A stretch of 64,000 nt of DNA from an uncultured Flavobacteriaceae bacterium (GCA_947501845.1 CANMXP010000022.1:27705-91704); one strand, 5' to 3'; counted from the first letter of the stretch, positions 1 to 11,525 are shown. Translations and numbers: made by a program. The notes: a model not told the origin generated them from the sequence alone.

Positions 1-37
1 TCTCAACAGGGGTACCTCCTAAGGTTATATTTGCCAT
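1..37 (-). CDS. tpx: Thiol peroxidase, N-terminal fragment (runs off the window)
   Basis: On the minus strand an ATG at 37 opens a frame reading MANITLGGTPVE before the window ends. This matches the N-terminus of thiol peroxidases (MA-x-ITL-x-G-x-P/E-V), which reduce peroxides using thioredoxin. Only 12 codons are visible and no catalytic residue can be checked, so the call rests on the N-terminal pattern and on the divergent katG next door, which fits a peroxide-defence locus. Confidence 0.6.
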   Translation of the reverse strand, partial: MANITLGGTPVE

Positions 38-216
38 TATTTATGTTTTTAATTAAGTAATAAAAGTAAGCATATAAAGTTGTTTAGAAATACTAATTTT
101 TGAAATAATTTAATTCATTGATAAAAGCTATTTTTATTGTGTGTTTTAATAGTTTTTAATTATGATTTTATAGCTTATAAATATAAAAAAAACACTAATT
201 TTTAATACTTAAAAGT

Positions 217-224
217 TAAGTTTG
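217..224 (+). promoter_or_regulatory. Putative -7 promoter element of katG
   Basis: TAAGTTTG matches the Bacteroidota -7 consensus TAnnTTTG and lies 34 nt upstream of the katG ATG. No convincing -33 element was identified. Confidence 0.45.
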
Positions 225-258
225 TGTAAATGAGTTAAATAACTAATAAAAAATATAA

Positions 259-2451
<2,193 letters not shown>

Positions 2452-2514
2452 TTAACGTGAATTTGATTTATTAAGAATTGATAATTAGTATGTTAAAATG
2501 ATTTAATAAAGAAG

Positions 2515-2602
2515 CATGTCATTCCGAAGAAGAACGAGGAGGGATCCAATCATGATGAGATGTCTTGTCACTCATGCTTCGCTCTGTCGACATGCCAGAC
2601 AT
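2515..2602. repeat. Intergenic dispersed repeat, degenerate copy
   Basis: The 282-bp gap after katG contains GTCATTCCGAAGAAGAACG followed by AGGAGGGATCC and a CTTCGCTCTGTCGACATG-like segment. These resemble the inverted segments of the repeats at 14961-15456 and 59016-59334 (GTCATTCCGAACGAGGAACG and related). No coding potential is seen in the gap. Confidence 0.45.
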
Positions 2603-2733
2603 TTAAATTTGTTAATTATGTTTCTTATGGGACAATTTATGTTGAACAGACATTAATTATTGGTTTATAAATATTTGAATAGGGACTCGTGTTAAATTAC
2701 ATTTGTCCCTATTTATTTTGAAATTAAAATAAT

Positions 2734-3204
2734 ATGAATGATATAAATTTTTTTCATAGTGCTATCCAATCTGGTGATAAAGACCGTGTAGAAACACTTA
2801 TGAAATTTCACCCTAATTTGATAAATGCTAAAGATTCCAGAGGGTTTACACCTTTAATTTTTGCTTCTTATTTTGATAAGGAAAATTTGGTTAAGGTATT
2901 AATAGAAAATAAAGCAGCTATAGATGATACAGATGCTTCAGGGAATACGGCTTTGATAGGTGTAGCATTTAAAGGCAATGAATCTTTAGCTGAATATTTA
3001 ATAGAAAATGGAGCAGACATTAATGCTAAAAACCATCAAGGAACGACACCTTTAATTTTTGCATCTATGTACAATCAAACTAAAATAGTAGCATTGTTAT
3101 TAAAACATGGAGCAGATAAGACTATTAAAGATAATGAAGGCAAAACAGCTTTGAGTTATGCAGAAGAAAAGGGATTTACGGAGATAGCAGTGCTATTGCA
3201 TTGA
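2734..3204 (+). CDS. Ankyrin repeat protein
   Basis: A 156-aa protein made almost wholly of ankyrin repeats of about 33 aa. Typical helix-turn motifs recur: GFTPLIFAS near residue 37, GNTALIGVA near 70, GTTPLIFAS near 103 and GKTALSYAE near 136. There is no signal peptide or membrane segment. Ankyrin proteins next to catalase genes are a known association (AnkB beside KatB in Pseudomonas protects catalase), so a role supporting KatG is plausible but inferred from context only. It converges with the hydrolase gene at 3223, with 18 bp between stops. Confidence 0.85.
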   Translation: MNDINFFHSAIQSGDKDRVETLMKFHPNLINAKDSRGFTPLIFASYFDKENLVKVLIENKAAIDDTDASGNTALIGVAFKGNESLAEYLIENGADINAKNHQGTTPLIFASMYNQTKIVALLLKHGADKTIKDNEGKTALSYAEEKGFTEIAVLLH

Positions 3205-3222
3205 TGCTTTAATAATTTAGTT

Positions 3223-5313
3223 TTAAGGTCTTTTGGTGTATTCAAATCCTAAATTGTCTACATAAATAATGCCGCTTTTGTTCTTATCAAAAATAAATTT
3301 GATACTATTAATTGGCACTTCTTTTTTAATGTTCGAAAGATCAAAAGAGAATGTTTCAAATGCAATTTCACTTGTAATATTAGAGCTTAAGTTATCAGCT
3401 TTTTTTAATGCTCTCTTAAATCTACTTGGGAGTATTTTTCCAGATCTACTTAATAGGAAACTGATTTTTTCTCCATTTTCATCAAAAATTTGAATTGTAA
3501 AATCGATAGGCAAGTCTGTACCATTTGAAAGATCAAAACGCAGCTTTTGGCTTTCTATAATTGGTGCTGAAGGGATTTCAAACGACACCCAATTTTTATC
3601 TTTATTATGGTCTAATTGTTTTTGCCACTCTAATTTTAAAGCATTTGCACCATGGGCTAATTTTTCATTTTTAAAAGTGACGTGATTGGTTGTGATAAAG
3701 TCAGTATTTCCATTTTCAAATTCAAATATTATGTTGTCGCTTGCTTTTTGGTGCTGAGATAAACAAATAACTCCAGAATTATAAGACATTGGATTATTAA
3801 GTAATGGTCTATATCTTTCTTTGCCTTTTATGGTTAATTCTAAAAATGCAAGCATAGAATTTTTGGCAATTTCTCTTTGTTTTTTATCAGATAATAATAA
3901 ATGATAATCCCATTTAGTAGAAAATGGGTGGAAAAACTCATGATCATTACTTCCCCATGACGTATTGAATTGAGAATGATTCGCTCCAAAAATATATATG
4001 GAAGTTTTTAGTTTATCAATGTCTTTTTGTAAAAAAGTTCGAGAATACTGACCAATTCCTACATAACCCATTTCACCATCATGAGAGCCTTGAAGTAATA
4101 AGTAGTTAACATTATTTAATTCAATAAATTTTTTTCCGAGTGGTTGATAGTTGCCATCTGTGGGAGCAATACTGATTACTGATTTAATTCCAAATTTGTA
4201 ATCGAACTCTATAGAAGGGTTATCGGGGAAGTTGTTAAGATTATTCAAAGCTGCAGCAATAGCAACGGCTTCACCTCCGCGGGAATGTCCTATTAAGGAA
4301 ATATGGTTCATGTCTACTTTATTGTAGAGAAAAGTAGTGTTGTCTTTATTCCATTGTCTCCAGAGTTTTAAATGCTCTAATAATAACCATCCTCTGGCCT
4401 TATGGTCTCCAGTCAAAGGACTAGTTAACAGTAAATCGGACCAAGAGCGGTTCAGATAATTTTGGTCTACAGATACGACTATATATCCTTTTTTTGCTAA
4501 GAGCTCAGCAATGTATCCATATCCTTTTTCTGAGTAATCCTGCATAGCATGATCGCCATGTACAATAAGTACTATAGGAAAAACACCATGACCTTTAGGC
4601 ATCCATACATACCCATTTAAAGGAAGTTTAGTAGCATCAAACCCCCAATATTTTGTTCTGTACCATCCAGGAAAACCGTACCAATTATTAATAAACGCAC
4701 TACCATCTATGCTGTTAGTGATAATATTGGCATCACTAGAAAATTCACTTCGATATTTATCTTTTCCACTACCATAAGTAAATTTTTGTACCTCGTATTT
4801 TTTATCATCATCATCAGATAAATTTACTAAGGAATCAATAGTTGTGTTTCGATCGCCGATATTTGGCAAATTATTATAGAATCCATTTTTGAATAAATAA
4901 ACTGATAAAAAAACAAATAAAGAAAGTGTAGAAATTAGGACTAAAGACTTAATAATATTGAATTTATCATGCCTTTTGAAAGATTCACTGGTTATACATT
5001 TCCAATAATATGCTATTCCAACCGCAAAAGATGTAAGTGCAATAGATGGAAGTATATGTAGTCCCAAAATCATTATAATAAATATACTGCCAATAACGGC
5101 ACTAATTGTACGGGGTATATATGGAATGTAATGAATAATTATACTACCTATGGTTACAATGATGAAGGTTATGAGATAGACTATAATATAGAACCAAAAC
5201 AGATTGAAATCATTTTGATCTATTATTCTTGCTACTGTGGTTATAAAAAAAACGATGAGCGTGAGGATAAATAACGCTATTTCAGTTTTATTCATTTTTG
5301 AAAACCAACTCAT
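3223..5313 (-). CDS. Membrane-anchored alpha/beta hydrolase with C-terminal beta-sandwich region
   Basis: The N-terminal 145 residues hold four to five hydrophobic segments (about 12-30, 38-62, 68-105, 120-142). An alpha/beta-hydrolase domain follows with HGDH at 252-255, likely near the oxyanion hole, and the nucleophile elbow GHSRGG at 342-347 (Ser344). Later LLLQGSHDGEMG and FGANHSQFN supply the likely acid and His. The layout resembles dienelactone-hydrolase/chlorophyllase-like esterases. The last 180 residues look like a carbohydrate-binding-type beta-sandwich ending in YVDNLGFEY. The substrate cannot be told. At 696 aa it is much longer than a bare hydrolase because of the added membrane and C-terminal parts. 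Confidence 0.75.
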   Translation of the reverse strand: MSWFSKMNKTEIALFILTLIVFFITTVARIIDQNDFNLFWFYIIVYLITFIIVTIGSIIIHYIPYIPRTISAVIGSIFIIMILGLHILPSIALTSFAVGIAYYWKCITSESFKRHDKFNIIKSLVLISTLSLFVFLSVYLFKNGFYNNLPNIGDRNTTIDSLVNLSDDDDKKYEVQKFTYGSGKDKYRSEFSSDANIITNSIDGSAFINNWYGFPGWYRTKYWGFDATKLPLNGYVWMPKGHGVFPIVLIVHGDHAMQDYSEKGYGYIAELLAKKGYIVVSVDQNYLNRSWSDLLLTSPLTGDHKARGWLLLEHLKLWRQWNKDNTTFLYNKVDMNHISLIGHSRGGEAVAIAAALNNLNNFPDNPSIEFDYKFGIKSVISIAPTDGNYQPLGKKFIELNNVNYLLLQGSHDGEMGYVGIGQYSRTFLQKDIDKLKTSIYIFGANHSQFNTSWGSNDHEFFHPFSTKWDYHLLLSDKKQREIAKNSMLAFLELTIKGKERYRPLLNNPMSYNSGVICLSQHQKASDNIIFEFENGNTDFITTNHVTFKNEKLAHGANALKLEWQKQLDHNKDKNWVSFEIPSAPIIESQKLRFDLSNGTDLPIDFTIQIFDENGEKISFLLSRSGKILPSRFKRALKKADNLSSNITSEIAFETFSFDLSNIKKEVPINSIKFIFDKNKSGIIYVDNLGFEYTKRP

Positions 5314-5422
5314 ATTTTATCTGTATTTCTGTTAGTAATATTTGCATAACTTTTTTAGAAGACGAAACAGATAAAAAAATGTTACGATACTTTATGCTTA
5401 ATCTTTAATTTGAATCTAAACA

Positions 5423-5454
5423 AAAAACCACCTTGCTTTCGCAAAGTGGTTTTT
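5423..5454 (-). terminator. Rho-independent terminator of the peroxiredoxin-thioredoxin operon
   Basis: AAAAACCACCTTGC and GCAAAGTGGTTTTT form a stem with one internal mismatch and a TTTC loop, giving a T-run on the minus strand 24 bp past the stop of the gene at 5478. The A/T-tracts on both sides would also allow function from the other strand. Confidence 0.75.
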
Positions 5455-5477
5455 AACTGGTAATTTCTCTTTTTCAA

Positions 5478-5735
5478 TTAGGTATCGATAGAACCTAAAA
5501 CACGTTTCATAAAACTATTTAAGGCTTCTTTTTGAGATGTGCCTTCTTTTATCATTTTATTCACTTCTATAGCACCGTACATATTAGAAATAAGTTCTCC
5601 TATAATATCTAATTCTTCATCTTTAAGTGACGAAACTTCAGTTAAAGCTTCTAATGTTTCAATGGTTTCGACGATATAGTCTTCATCATTTTCTTCAATG
5701 AATTGCGTTAAATGTTTTATGATAGGTATTTTCAT
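5478..5735 (-). CDS. Small conserved flavobacterial protein (DUF6952-like)
   Basis: An 85-aa acidic, mostly helical soluble protein without cysteines or signal peptide. It lies 45 bp after a thioredoxin gene and follows a peroxiredoxin on the same strand, and a terminator comes right after it. I recall this small protein as regularly adjacent to thioredoxin/peroxiredoxin in Flavobacteriaceae, under a DUF label. A role in redox defence is suggested by that context alone; no catalytic motif is visible. Confidence 0.65.
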   Translation of the reverse strand: MKIPIIKHLTQFIEENDEDYIVETIETLEALTEVSSLKDEELDIIGELISNMYGAIEVNKMIKEGTSQKEALNSFMKRVLGSIDT

Positions 5736-5752
5736 AAAAAAATATTTTTTCC

Positions 5753-5772
5753 ATTTCCGCGAAGACGGAAAT
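5753..5772. repeat. Small intergenic hairpin repeat (CTTCGC-loop family)
   Basis: ATTTCCG-CGAAGA-CGGAAAT forms a 7-bp stem between the thioredoxin and the 85-aa gene. It resembles the hairpin at 15533-15552 (ATTCCTGC-GAAG-GCAGGAAT), including the CGAAG core, and looks like a REP-type dispersed palindrome. Confidence 0.45.
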
Positions 5773-5780
5773 CTTTAGAT

Positions 5781-6089
5781 TTAGATTATTTCGTTCACCA
5801 ATTCTTTTAAAACATCAAATTTGTTGGTCTGTGTTTGATTCACAAATTTTCCATCTTTAAAAGCCGCAAATGTAGGTAAATTGTCAACCGTTGCTAACTT
5901 TCTCGATTCTGGAAATTTTTCAGCATCAGCAATCACAAAAGTTATGTTTGTTAACTCGGAAGCTAATTTTTTAACCTTTGGTTTCATAATGCGACAATTA
6001 CCACACCATGTAGCAGAATATTGTACAACAACAGTCTCGTTGTTAGCAATTAATTCACTTAAATTATCCTGACTTAATTCTTGTACCAT
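5781..6089 (-). CDS. Thioredoxin-family protein with CGNC active site
   Basis: A 102-aa single thioredoxin fold. The redox motif WCGNC spans residues 28-32 (Cys29, Cys32), replacing the classical WCGPC; Asn instead of Pro should shift the redox potential. The cis-Pro region is VDNLPTFAAF. There is no signal peptide, so it is cytoplasmic. It sits 84 bp downstream of a 2-Cys peroxiredoxin on the same strand, which suggests it could reduce that enzyme. Confidence 0.85.
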   Translation of the reverse strand: MVQELSQDNLSELIANNETVVVQYSATWCGNCRIMKPKVKKLASELTNITFVIADAEKFPESRKLATVDNLPTFAAFKDGKFVNQTQTNKFDVLKELVNEII

Positions 6090-6114
6090 AATATTTTTGA
6101 ATTTTCAATAAACC

Positions 6115-6158
6115 AAGTACCAAATTCCAAAACATAAGTGATTGGAATTTGGTACTTT
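6115..6158. promoter_or_regulatory. Long inverted repeat between peroxiredoxin and thioredoxin genes
   Basis: AAGTACCAAATTCCAA at 6115-6130 and its exact complement TTGGAATTTGGTACTT at 6143-6158 form a 16-bp stem with a 12-nt loop. It lies in the 84-bp gap between the stop of the peroxiredoxin (6174) and the start of the thioredoxin (6089). No strong T-run follows on the minus strand, so it may be an mRNA processing or stability element or a partial terminator giving uneven expression of the two genes. Confidence 0.6.
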
Positions 6159-6173
6159 GATTGTTAGAATTTC

Positions 6174-6818
6174 TTAATTTACATGAGCAGCTAAGTACTC
6201 GGCAGTTGCATTTCTATTGGCATTCATAGCCTCTTTACCTTCTTCCCAGTTTGCAGGGCAAACTTCTCCTTTTTCTTGTACGTGTGTTAAAGCGTCTATA
6301 ATGCGTATAAACTCATTAACATTTCTACCTATAGGCATGTTGTTTACACCTTCGTGTTGTACAACACCATTTTCGTCTATTACGTATGTCGCTCTGTAGG
6401 TTACATTGTCACCTTCAACAGTTACAACACCAGTTTCTTCATTGTATTGCTCGTTAGTGATATCTAAAATCCCTAAAGTAGATGCTAAATTTCTGTTAGA
6501 ATCTGCTAAAAGAGGGTATGTAACACCTTCAATACCACCATTATCTTTTGCTGTATTTAACCAAGCAAAATGTACTTCTGGAGTATCGCAAGAAGCTCCT
6601 ATAACAATAGTATTACGTTTTTCAAATTCTCCTAATGCCGCTTGAAATGCGTGTAATTCTGTTGGGCACACAAAGGTAAAATCTTTAGGATACCAGAATA
6701 ATAATACTTTTTTATTATTGTTTTTTGCCTCTTCAAGAACGTTTACTTTAAAAGTATCTCCCATCTCATTCATTGCGTCAACGTTTAAATCTGGAAATTT
6801 TTTTCCTACTAATGCCAT
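6174..6818 (-). CDS. Typical 2-Cys peroxiredoxin (AhpC/Prx1-type)
   Basis: Thiol peroxidase that reduces hydrogen and organic peroxides. The peroxidatic cysteine is Cys51 in DFTFVCPTE, and the resolving cysteine is Cys187 in GEVCPANW. At 214 aa it has the standard length of typical 2-Cys enzymes with a full C-terminal arm. The start at MALVGKKFPD is supported by a well-placed -7 element upstream. It is the first gene of a likely operon with the CGNC thioredoxin and the 85-aa protein. Confidence 0.95.
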   Translation of the reverse strand: MALVGKKFPDLNVDAMNEMGDTFKVNVLEEAKNNNKKVLLFWYPKDFTFVCPTELHAFQAALGEFEKRNTIVIGASCDTPEVHFAWLNTAKDNGGIEGVTYPLLADSNRNLASTLGILDITNEQYNEETGVVTVEGDNVTYRATYVIDENGVVQHEGVNNMPIGRNVNEFIRIIDALTHVQEKGEVCPANWEEGKEAMNANRNATAEYLAAHVN

Positions 6819-6858
6819 TTGTATTTAAATTTTATAATTAATATTCATTTTAAGTGAG

Positions 6859-6866
6859 CAAAAATA
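6859..6866 (-). promoter_or_regulatory. Putative -7 promoter element of the peroxiredoxin operon
   Basis: Read on the minus strand the sequence is TATTTTTG, a perfect TAnnTTTG, 40 nt upstream of the ATG at 6818. Confidence 0.5.
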
Positions 6867-6962
6867 GACTATAGCATGAGAAAAAGAAATAGGAATAAAA
6901 TTTTAAATTACTATAGACTTATAGTATTTGTTTATAATATCTGATACTGAGAATGTTATGAT

Positions 6963-8453
6963 TTATTTTGATGCCAGTTGTTTTATTTTAATTGAAAAAG
7001 CAGCAAATAACAATGTCATAAAAGGACTTAGTATACTAAAAAACACATAGGGGATATAAGCTGTAGCTCCTGCATACCCAAATAAAACTTTCGAGTGGTA
7101 AGCCCCACAGGTGTTCCATGGAATTAGAACCGATGTAACCGTACCAGAATCTTCAAGTGTCCTACTTAAATTTTCGGGTGCCAAACCTCTATCTTTATAG
7201 GCTTGTTTAAACATTTTCCCAGGAACAACTAAAGCTAAATATTGATCGGATGCGGTAAGATTTAAAGCCAAACAACTCGCTACTGTACTTGCAAAAAGCC
7301 CAAATGTTGTTGTTGCTAGGCTTAATAAAGATTTTGTAATTCTGGATAAGGCACCAATAGCATCCATAACCCCTCCAAAGACCATAGCACAAACAATTAA
7401 CCAAATAGTGCCAAGCATACCTTTCATGCCGCCAGCCGTAAACAAATCGTTTAATTCTGGGCTTGAGGTTTCAACAGAGGTATCTACGGTTAAAGCATTC
7501 ATAACACCTTGGTAAGCAGATTGAAATGTTAATGTCTCTGCTCCTGCAATTTTTGTTACAATGTCTGGTTGTGCTATTAGAGCAGCTACCCCTCCAAGTA
7601 AAGAGCCTATGAGCAAAGCGATTAAAGGCGGTGTTTTTTTTACGATCATAACAATAACTATAACTGGTACAGCAAATAGCCAAGGGCTTATATTAAAAGC
7701 ACCTTTAATGGCAGATAGCTTATCATCTATTTGTGGAGTGCCAGTTATATCGATATTCAGTCCTATTATTATAAAAATAATAAGTGTTACCACTATAGTG
7801 GGTACGGTAGTTAATGCCATATATTTAATATGACTAAATAATTCTCCTCCAGCCATAGCTGGTGCTAGGTTAGTCGTATCGCTAAGCGGAGACATTTTAT
7901 CTCCAAAATAAGCACCAGATAAAACAGCACCAGCTGTCATTCCAACAGATATGCCCAATGTTTCACCAATACCAACAAGAGCAATACCAACGGTTGCCGA
8001 GGTTGTCCAGGAACTTCCAGTAGCTATCGAAATAATAGAACAAATAATAACACATGCAGCTAAAAATATGGTTGGGTTTAATATCTGTAATCCATAATAA
8101 ATCATGGTTGGTATGATACCACTAATTAACCAAGTTCCAGCTAACGATCCAACCATCAGTAGTATAAGTAAAGCACCTGTGGTGGATTTTACATTTTCGG
8201 AAACTTCTTCAAGCATTCTTTTGTATGATACTTTATTTTTAAAGCCAACTATAGCTGCTACAGCTGCGCCCAATAATAGCACAAATTGATTGCTGCCACT
8301 TAAAGCATCGTCACCATAAACATATATGTTATATGCTAACATGCCTACTAAAGCTATCACAGGAATGAGTGCTTCCCAAATGCTAAGTTCTTTATTCTCT
8401 ATTATTTTTTGATCTTCTATTTTTATTTCGGAGAGATTGTTTTCGTCTTGCAT
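6963..8453 (-). CDS. nhaC: Na+/H+ antiporter of the NhaC family
   Basis: A 496-aa polytopic membrane protein with about 11-12 hydrophobic segments. Hallmarks of the NhaC family are the central TGSSWTTSATVG segment and SGAYFGDKMSPLSDTTNLAPA, a conserved polar loop with ion-binding candidates. It probably exchanges sodium for protons at the inner membrane, which suits a marine organism. Some family members carry malate/lactate or other organic ions, so the substrate is not certain. The 141-bp gap separates it from the peroxiredoxin operon downstream. Confidence 0.88.
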   Translation of the reverse strand: MQDENNLSEIKIEDQKIIENKELSIWEALIPVIALVGMLAYNIYVYGDDALSGSNQFVLLLGAAVAAIVGFKNKVSYKRMLEEVSENVKSTTGALLILLMVGSLAGTWLISGIIPTMIYYGLQILNPTIFLAACVIICSIISIATGSSWTTSATVGIALVGIGETLGISVGMTAGAVLSGAYFGDKMSPLSDTTNLAPAMAGGELFSHIKYMALTTVPTIVVTLIIFIIIGLNIDITGTPQIDDKLSAIKGAFNISPWLFAVPVIVIVMIVKKTPPLIALLIGSLLGGVAALIAQPDIVTKIAGAETLTFQSAYQGVMNALTVDTSVETSSPELNDLFTAGGMKGMLGTIWLIVCAMVFGGVMDAIGALSRITKSLLSLATTTFGLFASTVASCLALNLTASDQYLALVVPGKMFKQAYKDRGLAPENLSRTLEDSGTVTSVLIPWNTCGAYHSKVLFGYAGATAYIPYVFFSILSPFMTLLFAAFSIKIKQLASK

Positions 8454-8818
8454 TTGGAAAATTTTTAGTCATGTAATGTTACGATAATCCTTATTTTTTA
8501 GCAAATTGCTAAGCTTCGATTTTTAAATGTTTATTAAAATCTATAATGAATGAGTTAAAATTCATGTGACTTTTCTGTAAAGCTTGTGTCTTATAAACTA
8601 CAGATTATTAATCTTTTAATTATGAAAGTGGTTTAAGTCACTCCTATAATAAAATGACGCAATTTATGATTTTGATTTTTTTTGCAACGACTCTATTATT
8701 TTTAATAGAGCAGATTTATAATTTAAAACTATCCTCTCATAAGTTAGATTTGCTACCTAGCTTGTTAATAAACTCTCTCCCTTCTACTTAAGTTAAATAA
8801 AATTGGAGTTAATATATA
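8454..8818. other. Non-coding stretch with a small stem-loop
   Basis: No gene is evident in these 365 bases. The only structure seen is CTCTATTA-TTTT-TAATAGAG at 8691-8710, an 8-bp perfect stem without a following T-run. Confidence 0.4.
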
Positions 8819-9085
8819 ATGAAACGGACTGTAATATCAAGCAAAAATGCCCCCTTTAAAATTAATGATATCAAGCTAAAATTGGAAAAACATAATCAGC
8901 AATTATCAAAAAGTTTAAAAACACTAGAATATATCTATGTGATAGAAATCAATTACGAAAAAAGGCGTAGTAAAAGCCATTTTGAAGAACTTTTAAAGTT
9001 CAAAACGAATATTCAAAAGCATATAATAAGGACAACCCAAAAAATAAATTATTATAAGTCTTTACAAAAAGAACTAAAATATTAA
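8819..9085 (+). CDS. Small basic helical protein, unknown
   Basis: An 88-aa lysine-rich, largely helical, coiled-coil-like protein without signal peptide, cysteine or recognisable domain. A GGAG sits 13 nt before the ATG. Base composition matches the neighbours. It stands alone between nhaC (divergent) and a membrane hydrolase gene. It may be a real lineage-specific gene, but the evidence is only the open frame. Confidence 0.4.
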   Translation: MKRTVISSKNAPFKINDIKLKLEKHNQQLSKSLKTLEYIYVIEINYEKRRSKSHFEELLKFKTNIQKHIIRTTQKINYYKSLQKELKY

Positions 9086-9283
9086 TTGTTCGTAATTAAA
9101 AATAAAACGTTCGCCATCCAGAATTCGTTTCCAGATACATTTATATAAGTTGTTGTTTACTGTTAAGAGGGCTAAAGCAAGTTTAGCATAACGTATGAAT
9201 TACTATAGAACCCAAAAACGGCTATATAAATATTAACGGAGATAATGTGTATTCCAGTTTAAATTGTATTTTTATCTGCATAC

Positions 9284-10306
9284 ATGGATTCATTAACTCA
9301 AATCGTTTTAGGAGCTGCTTGTGGTGAAGCTGTTCTGGGGAAAAAAATAGGAAATAAGGCTTTATTATTTGGAGCTATTGGAGGTACAATTCCAGATTTA
9401 GATGTTTATGTAGGGAGTTTGCTGCATCATAACGAAATTGATGCCATGTTGTTTCACAGAGGGTTTATGCACTCTATTTTGTTCTCTGTTCTTGCTGCAT
9501 TTCTTTTGGGGTGGTTTACTTATAAGTTGTATAACTCGGGCATTCGTTTGCACAGTACAACTATAAATGATTGGATTAAGTTGTTCTTTTGGTCATTATT
9601 TACACATCCTATTTTAGATTGTTTTACACCATATGGAACTCAATTATTTACACCATTTAATAATCACCGTGTAGCCTTTAACAATATTGCAGTAGTAGAC
9701 CCTATTTATACATTGCCGTTTCTGGTTTGTATGATTGTCTTAATGTTTTTTAACAGAAAATCGAATAGGAGGATGCTTTGGCTAAAGTTGGGCATAGGTA
9801 TAAGCTCCGTGTATATGTTGTTAACTATAGGAAACAAGTTTTACATAGATGCTCTATTTAGAAAGTCTATGAAAGAAAACAAGATTAATATTGAACGGTA
9901 CAGCACTCAGCCAGCCATATTTAATAATGTATTATGGTATGGGATTGTAGAAACAGACTCTTCATATTTTGTAGCGAACTACTCGTTGCTAGATAGCGAA
10001 AATAGATTTTTAAATTTTAAAGAATTACCCAAACAACGCGATTTAAAACCTACCGATTTTTATGATATTAAAAATTTGTCATGGTTTAGTAATTACTACT
10101 ATAGTGTCTATAAGATAAAAGACAACGAATATCAGTACAATGATTTACGGTACCCTATTCTAGATGAAAATGACCCAAATTCATCTGTTTTTAGTTTAAC
10201 GCTTTATAAAGACAATAATCGATTGAATATAAAACCTTTCGAGCCTAAATTTGATGATTTTGAAACAGCTATGTCCAATTTATGGGAGCGTATCAAAGGG
10301 ATTTAA
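9284..10306 (+). CDS. Membrane-bound metal-dependent hydrolase (YdjM/DUF457 family)
   Basis: The N-terminus MDSLTQIVLGAACGEAVLG, then GGTIPDLDVYVG (residues 33-44) and HRGFMHSILF (59-68), followed by FTHPILDCFTPYGT, are the conserved Asp/His motifs of the YdjM-type inner-membrane hydrolases. Four to five membrane helices lie in residues 20-185, and a soluble C-terminal domain of about 150 residues follows. The physiological substrate is unknown for this family. Its 3' end overlaps the convergent methionine gamma-lyase gene by 14 bp. Confidence 0.85.
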   Translation: MDSLTQIVLGAACGEAVLGKKIGNKALLFGAIGGTIPDLDVYVGSLLHHNEIDAMLFHRGFMHSILFSVLAAFLLGWFTYKLYNSGIRLHSTTINDWIKLFFWSLFTHPILDCFTPYGTQLFTPFNNHRVAFNNIAVVDPIYTLPFLVCMIVLMFFNRKSNRRMLWLKLGIGISSVYMLLTIGNKFYIDALFRKSMKENKINIERYSTQPAIFNNVLWYGIVETDSSYFVANYSLLDSENRFLNFKELPKQRDLKPTDFYDIKNLSWFSNYYYSVYKIKDNEYQYNDLRYPILDENDPNSSVFSLTLYKDNNRLNIKPFEPKFDDFETAMSNLWERIKGI

Positions 10307-11525
10307 CCCTTTCAGTTTTAACCCTTAGAATATTTAAGGCTTCCATGCATGCTCGCATCGTTTGGTAAGTACGTTCAATATCTGAATCTAAACCTATAGA
10401 AAATCGAATCAAACCATCACTAAGCCCCATTTTTTTTTGTTCTTCCTCTGGAATTTCTGAAGAAGTAGAACTGCCAGGAGCACTAAAAAGCGTTTTGTAA
10501 AACCCGAGACTAACAGCTAAATATCCTAAGTTTCTATCTTGCATCATTTCCATAAGTTCATTAGCTTTATCTAAAGAGCCCACATCAATAGTTAGCATGC
10601 CTCCAAAACCATATTTTTCATTCATCATGCTTTTAAATAATTTGTGTGATGGATGGGATTCCAGCCCAGGGTAAACGGTTTTTAAACCATCTGCTTCAAA
10701 TTTTCTAGCCAAATAAGTTGCATTGTAACTGTGTTGCTGCATTCTAATATGTAGTGTTCTTAGGTTTTTTAAAATAGATGCAGCTCGCAAGCTATCCATT
10801 GTAGAACCTAATAGCATAGAAGCACCATCATTCACATTGCGCAACTCGTTTATAAATTCTTGAGTCCCACAGACAACACCTCCAACGGTATCACTAGATC
10901 CATTAATAAATTTTGTTAAACTGTGTATAACCACATCGGCACCTAATATGGCTGGGGATATAGATAGAGGAGAAAAGGTATTATCGACCACTAACTTTAA
11001 ATCATGTCTCTTGGCAATAGCTGCTAAGCCTTTAATATTAGCAACCTCTAAAAGCGGATTGCTTACAGACTCACAATACAATACTTTCGTATTTTTTGTA
11101 ATGGCGTTTTCAACAATTTCTAAGTTGGTAATATCTACAAAAGAAGTTTTAATATTAAATCGAGGCATGAAATTTTTCAAAAAAGCATAAGTACCGCCGT
11201 AAATGGTCCTACTGGAAATAATGTGATCTCCAGTACCACATAATTGTAATAGCACAGGTGTAATGGCACCCATTCCAGATGCGGAAACATTAGCGGTTTC
11301 TGTACCTTCCATGGCAGCTAAAGCTTCTCCTAAATATAAATTAGAAGGCGATGAGTGACGCGAATATAAATAGCACCCATCGGCATTACCTTCAAAAGTA
11401 TCAAACATGGTTTTTGCAGATAAAAAAGTATAGGTTGAAGAGTCTGAAATGGAAGGGTTTACACCTCCAAATTCGCCAAAATATTGTAAGTCTTGTATGT
11501 TGTTTGCAGGTTTAAAAGCCATCAT
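10293..11525 (-). CDS. Methionine gamma-lyase-like PLP enzyme (Cys/Met metabolism family)
   Basis: A PLP-dependent trans-sulfuration-family enzyme, with YCESVSNPLLEVANI, VVDNTFSPLSISP and the PLP lysine in HSLTKFINGSSD. It would cleave methionine to methanethiol, ammonia and 2-oxobutyrate, or act as a cystathionine lyase/synthase. An upstream in-frame ATG at 11579 would add 18 residues that do not look like family sequence, so I start at MMAFKPANNI (11525 or 11522). A divergent Lrp/AsnC regulator lies 156 bp away, a pairing common in flavobacteria and typical of amino-acid-responsive control. Confidence 0.85.
   Translation of the reverse strand: MMAFKPANNIQDLQYFGEFGGVNPSISDSSTYTFLSAKTMFDTFEGNADGCYLYSRHSSPSNLYLGEALAAMEGTETANVSASGMGAITPVLLQLCGTGDHIISSRTIYGGTYAFLKNFMPRFNIKTSFVDITNLEIVENAITKNTKVLYCESVSNPLLEVANIKGLAAIAKRHDLKLVVDNTFSPLSISPAILGADVVIHSLTKFINGSSDTVGGVVCGTQEFINELRNVNDGASMLLGSTMDSLRAASILKNLRTLHIRMQQHSYNATYLARKFEADGLKTVYPGLESHPSHKLFKSMMNEKYGFGGMLTIDVGSLDKANELMEMMQDRNLGYLAVSLGFYKTLFSAPGSSTSSEIPEEEQKKMGLSDGLIRFSIGLDSDIERTYQTMRACMEALNILRVKTERVKSL

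Noticed and set aside
8691..8710. Hairpin CTCTATTA-TTTT-TAATAGAG as a terminator
   Set aside because: It has no following T-run and no gene ends nearby, so only a simple stem-loop can be claimed.
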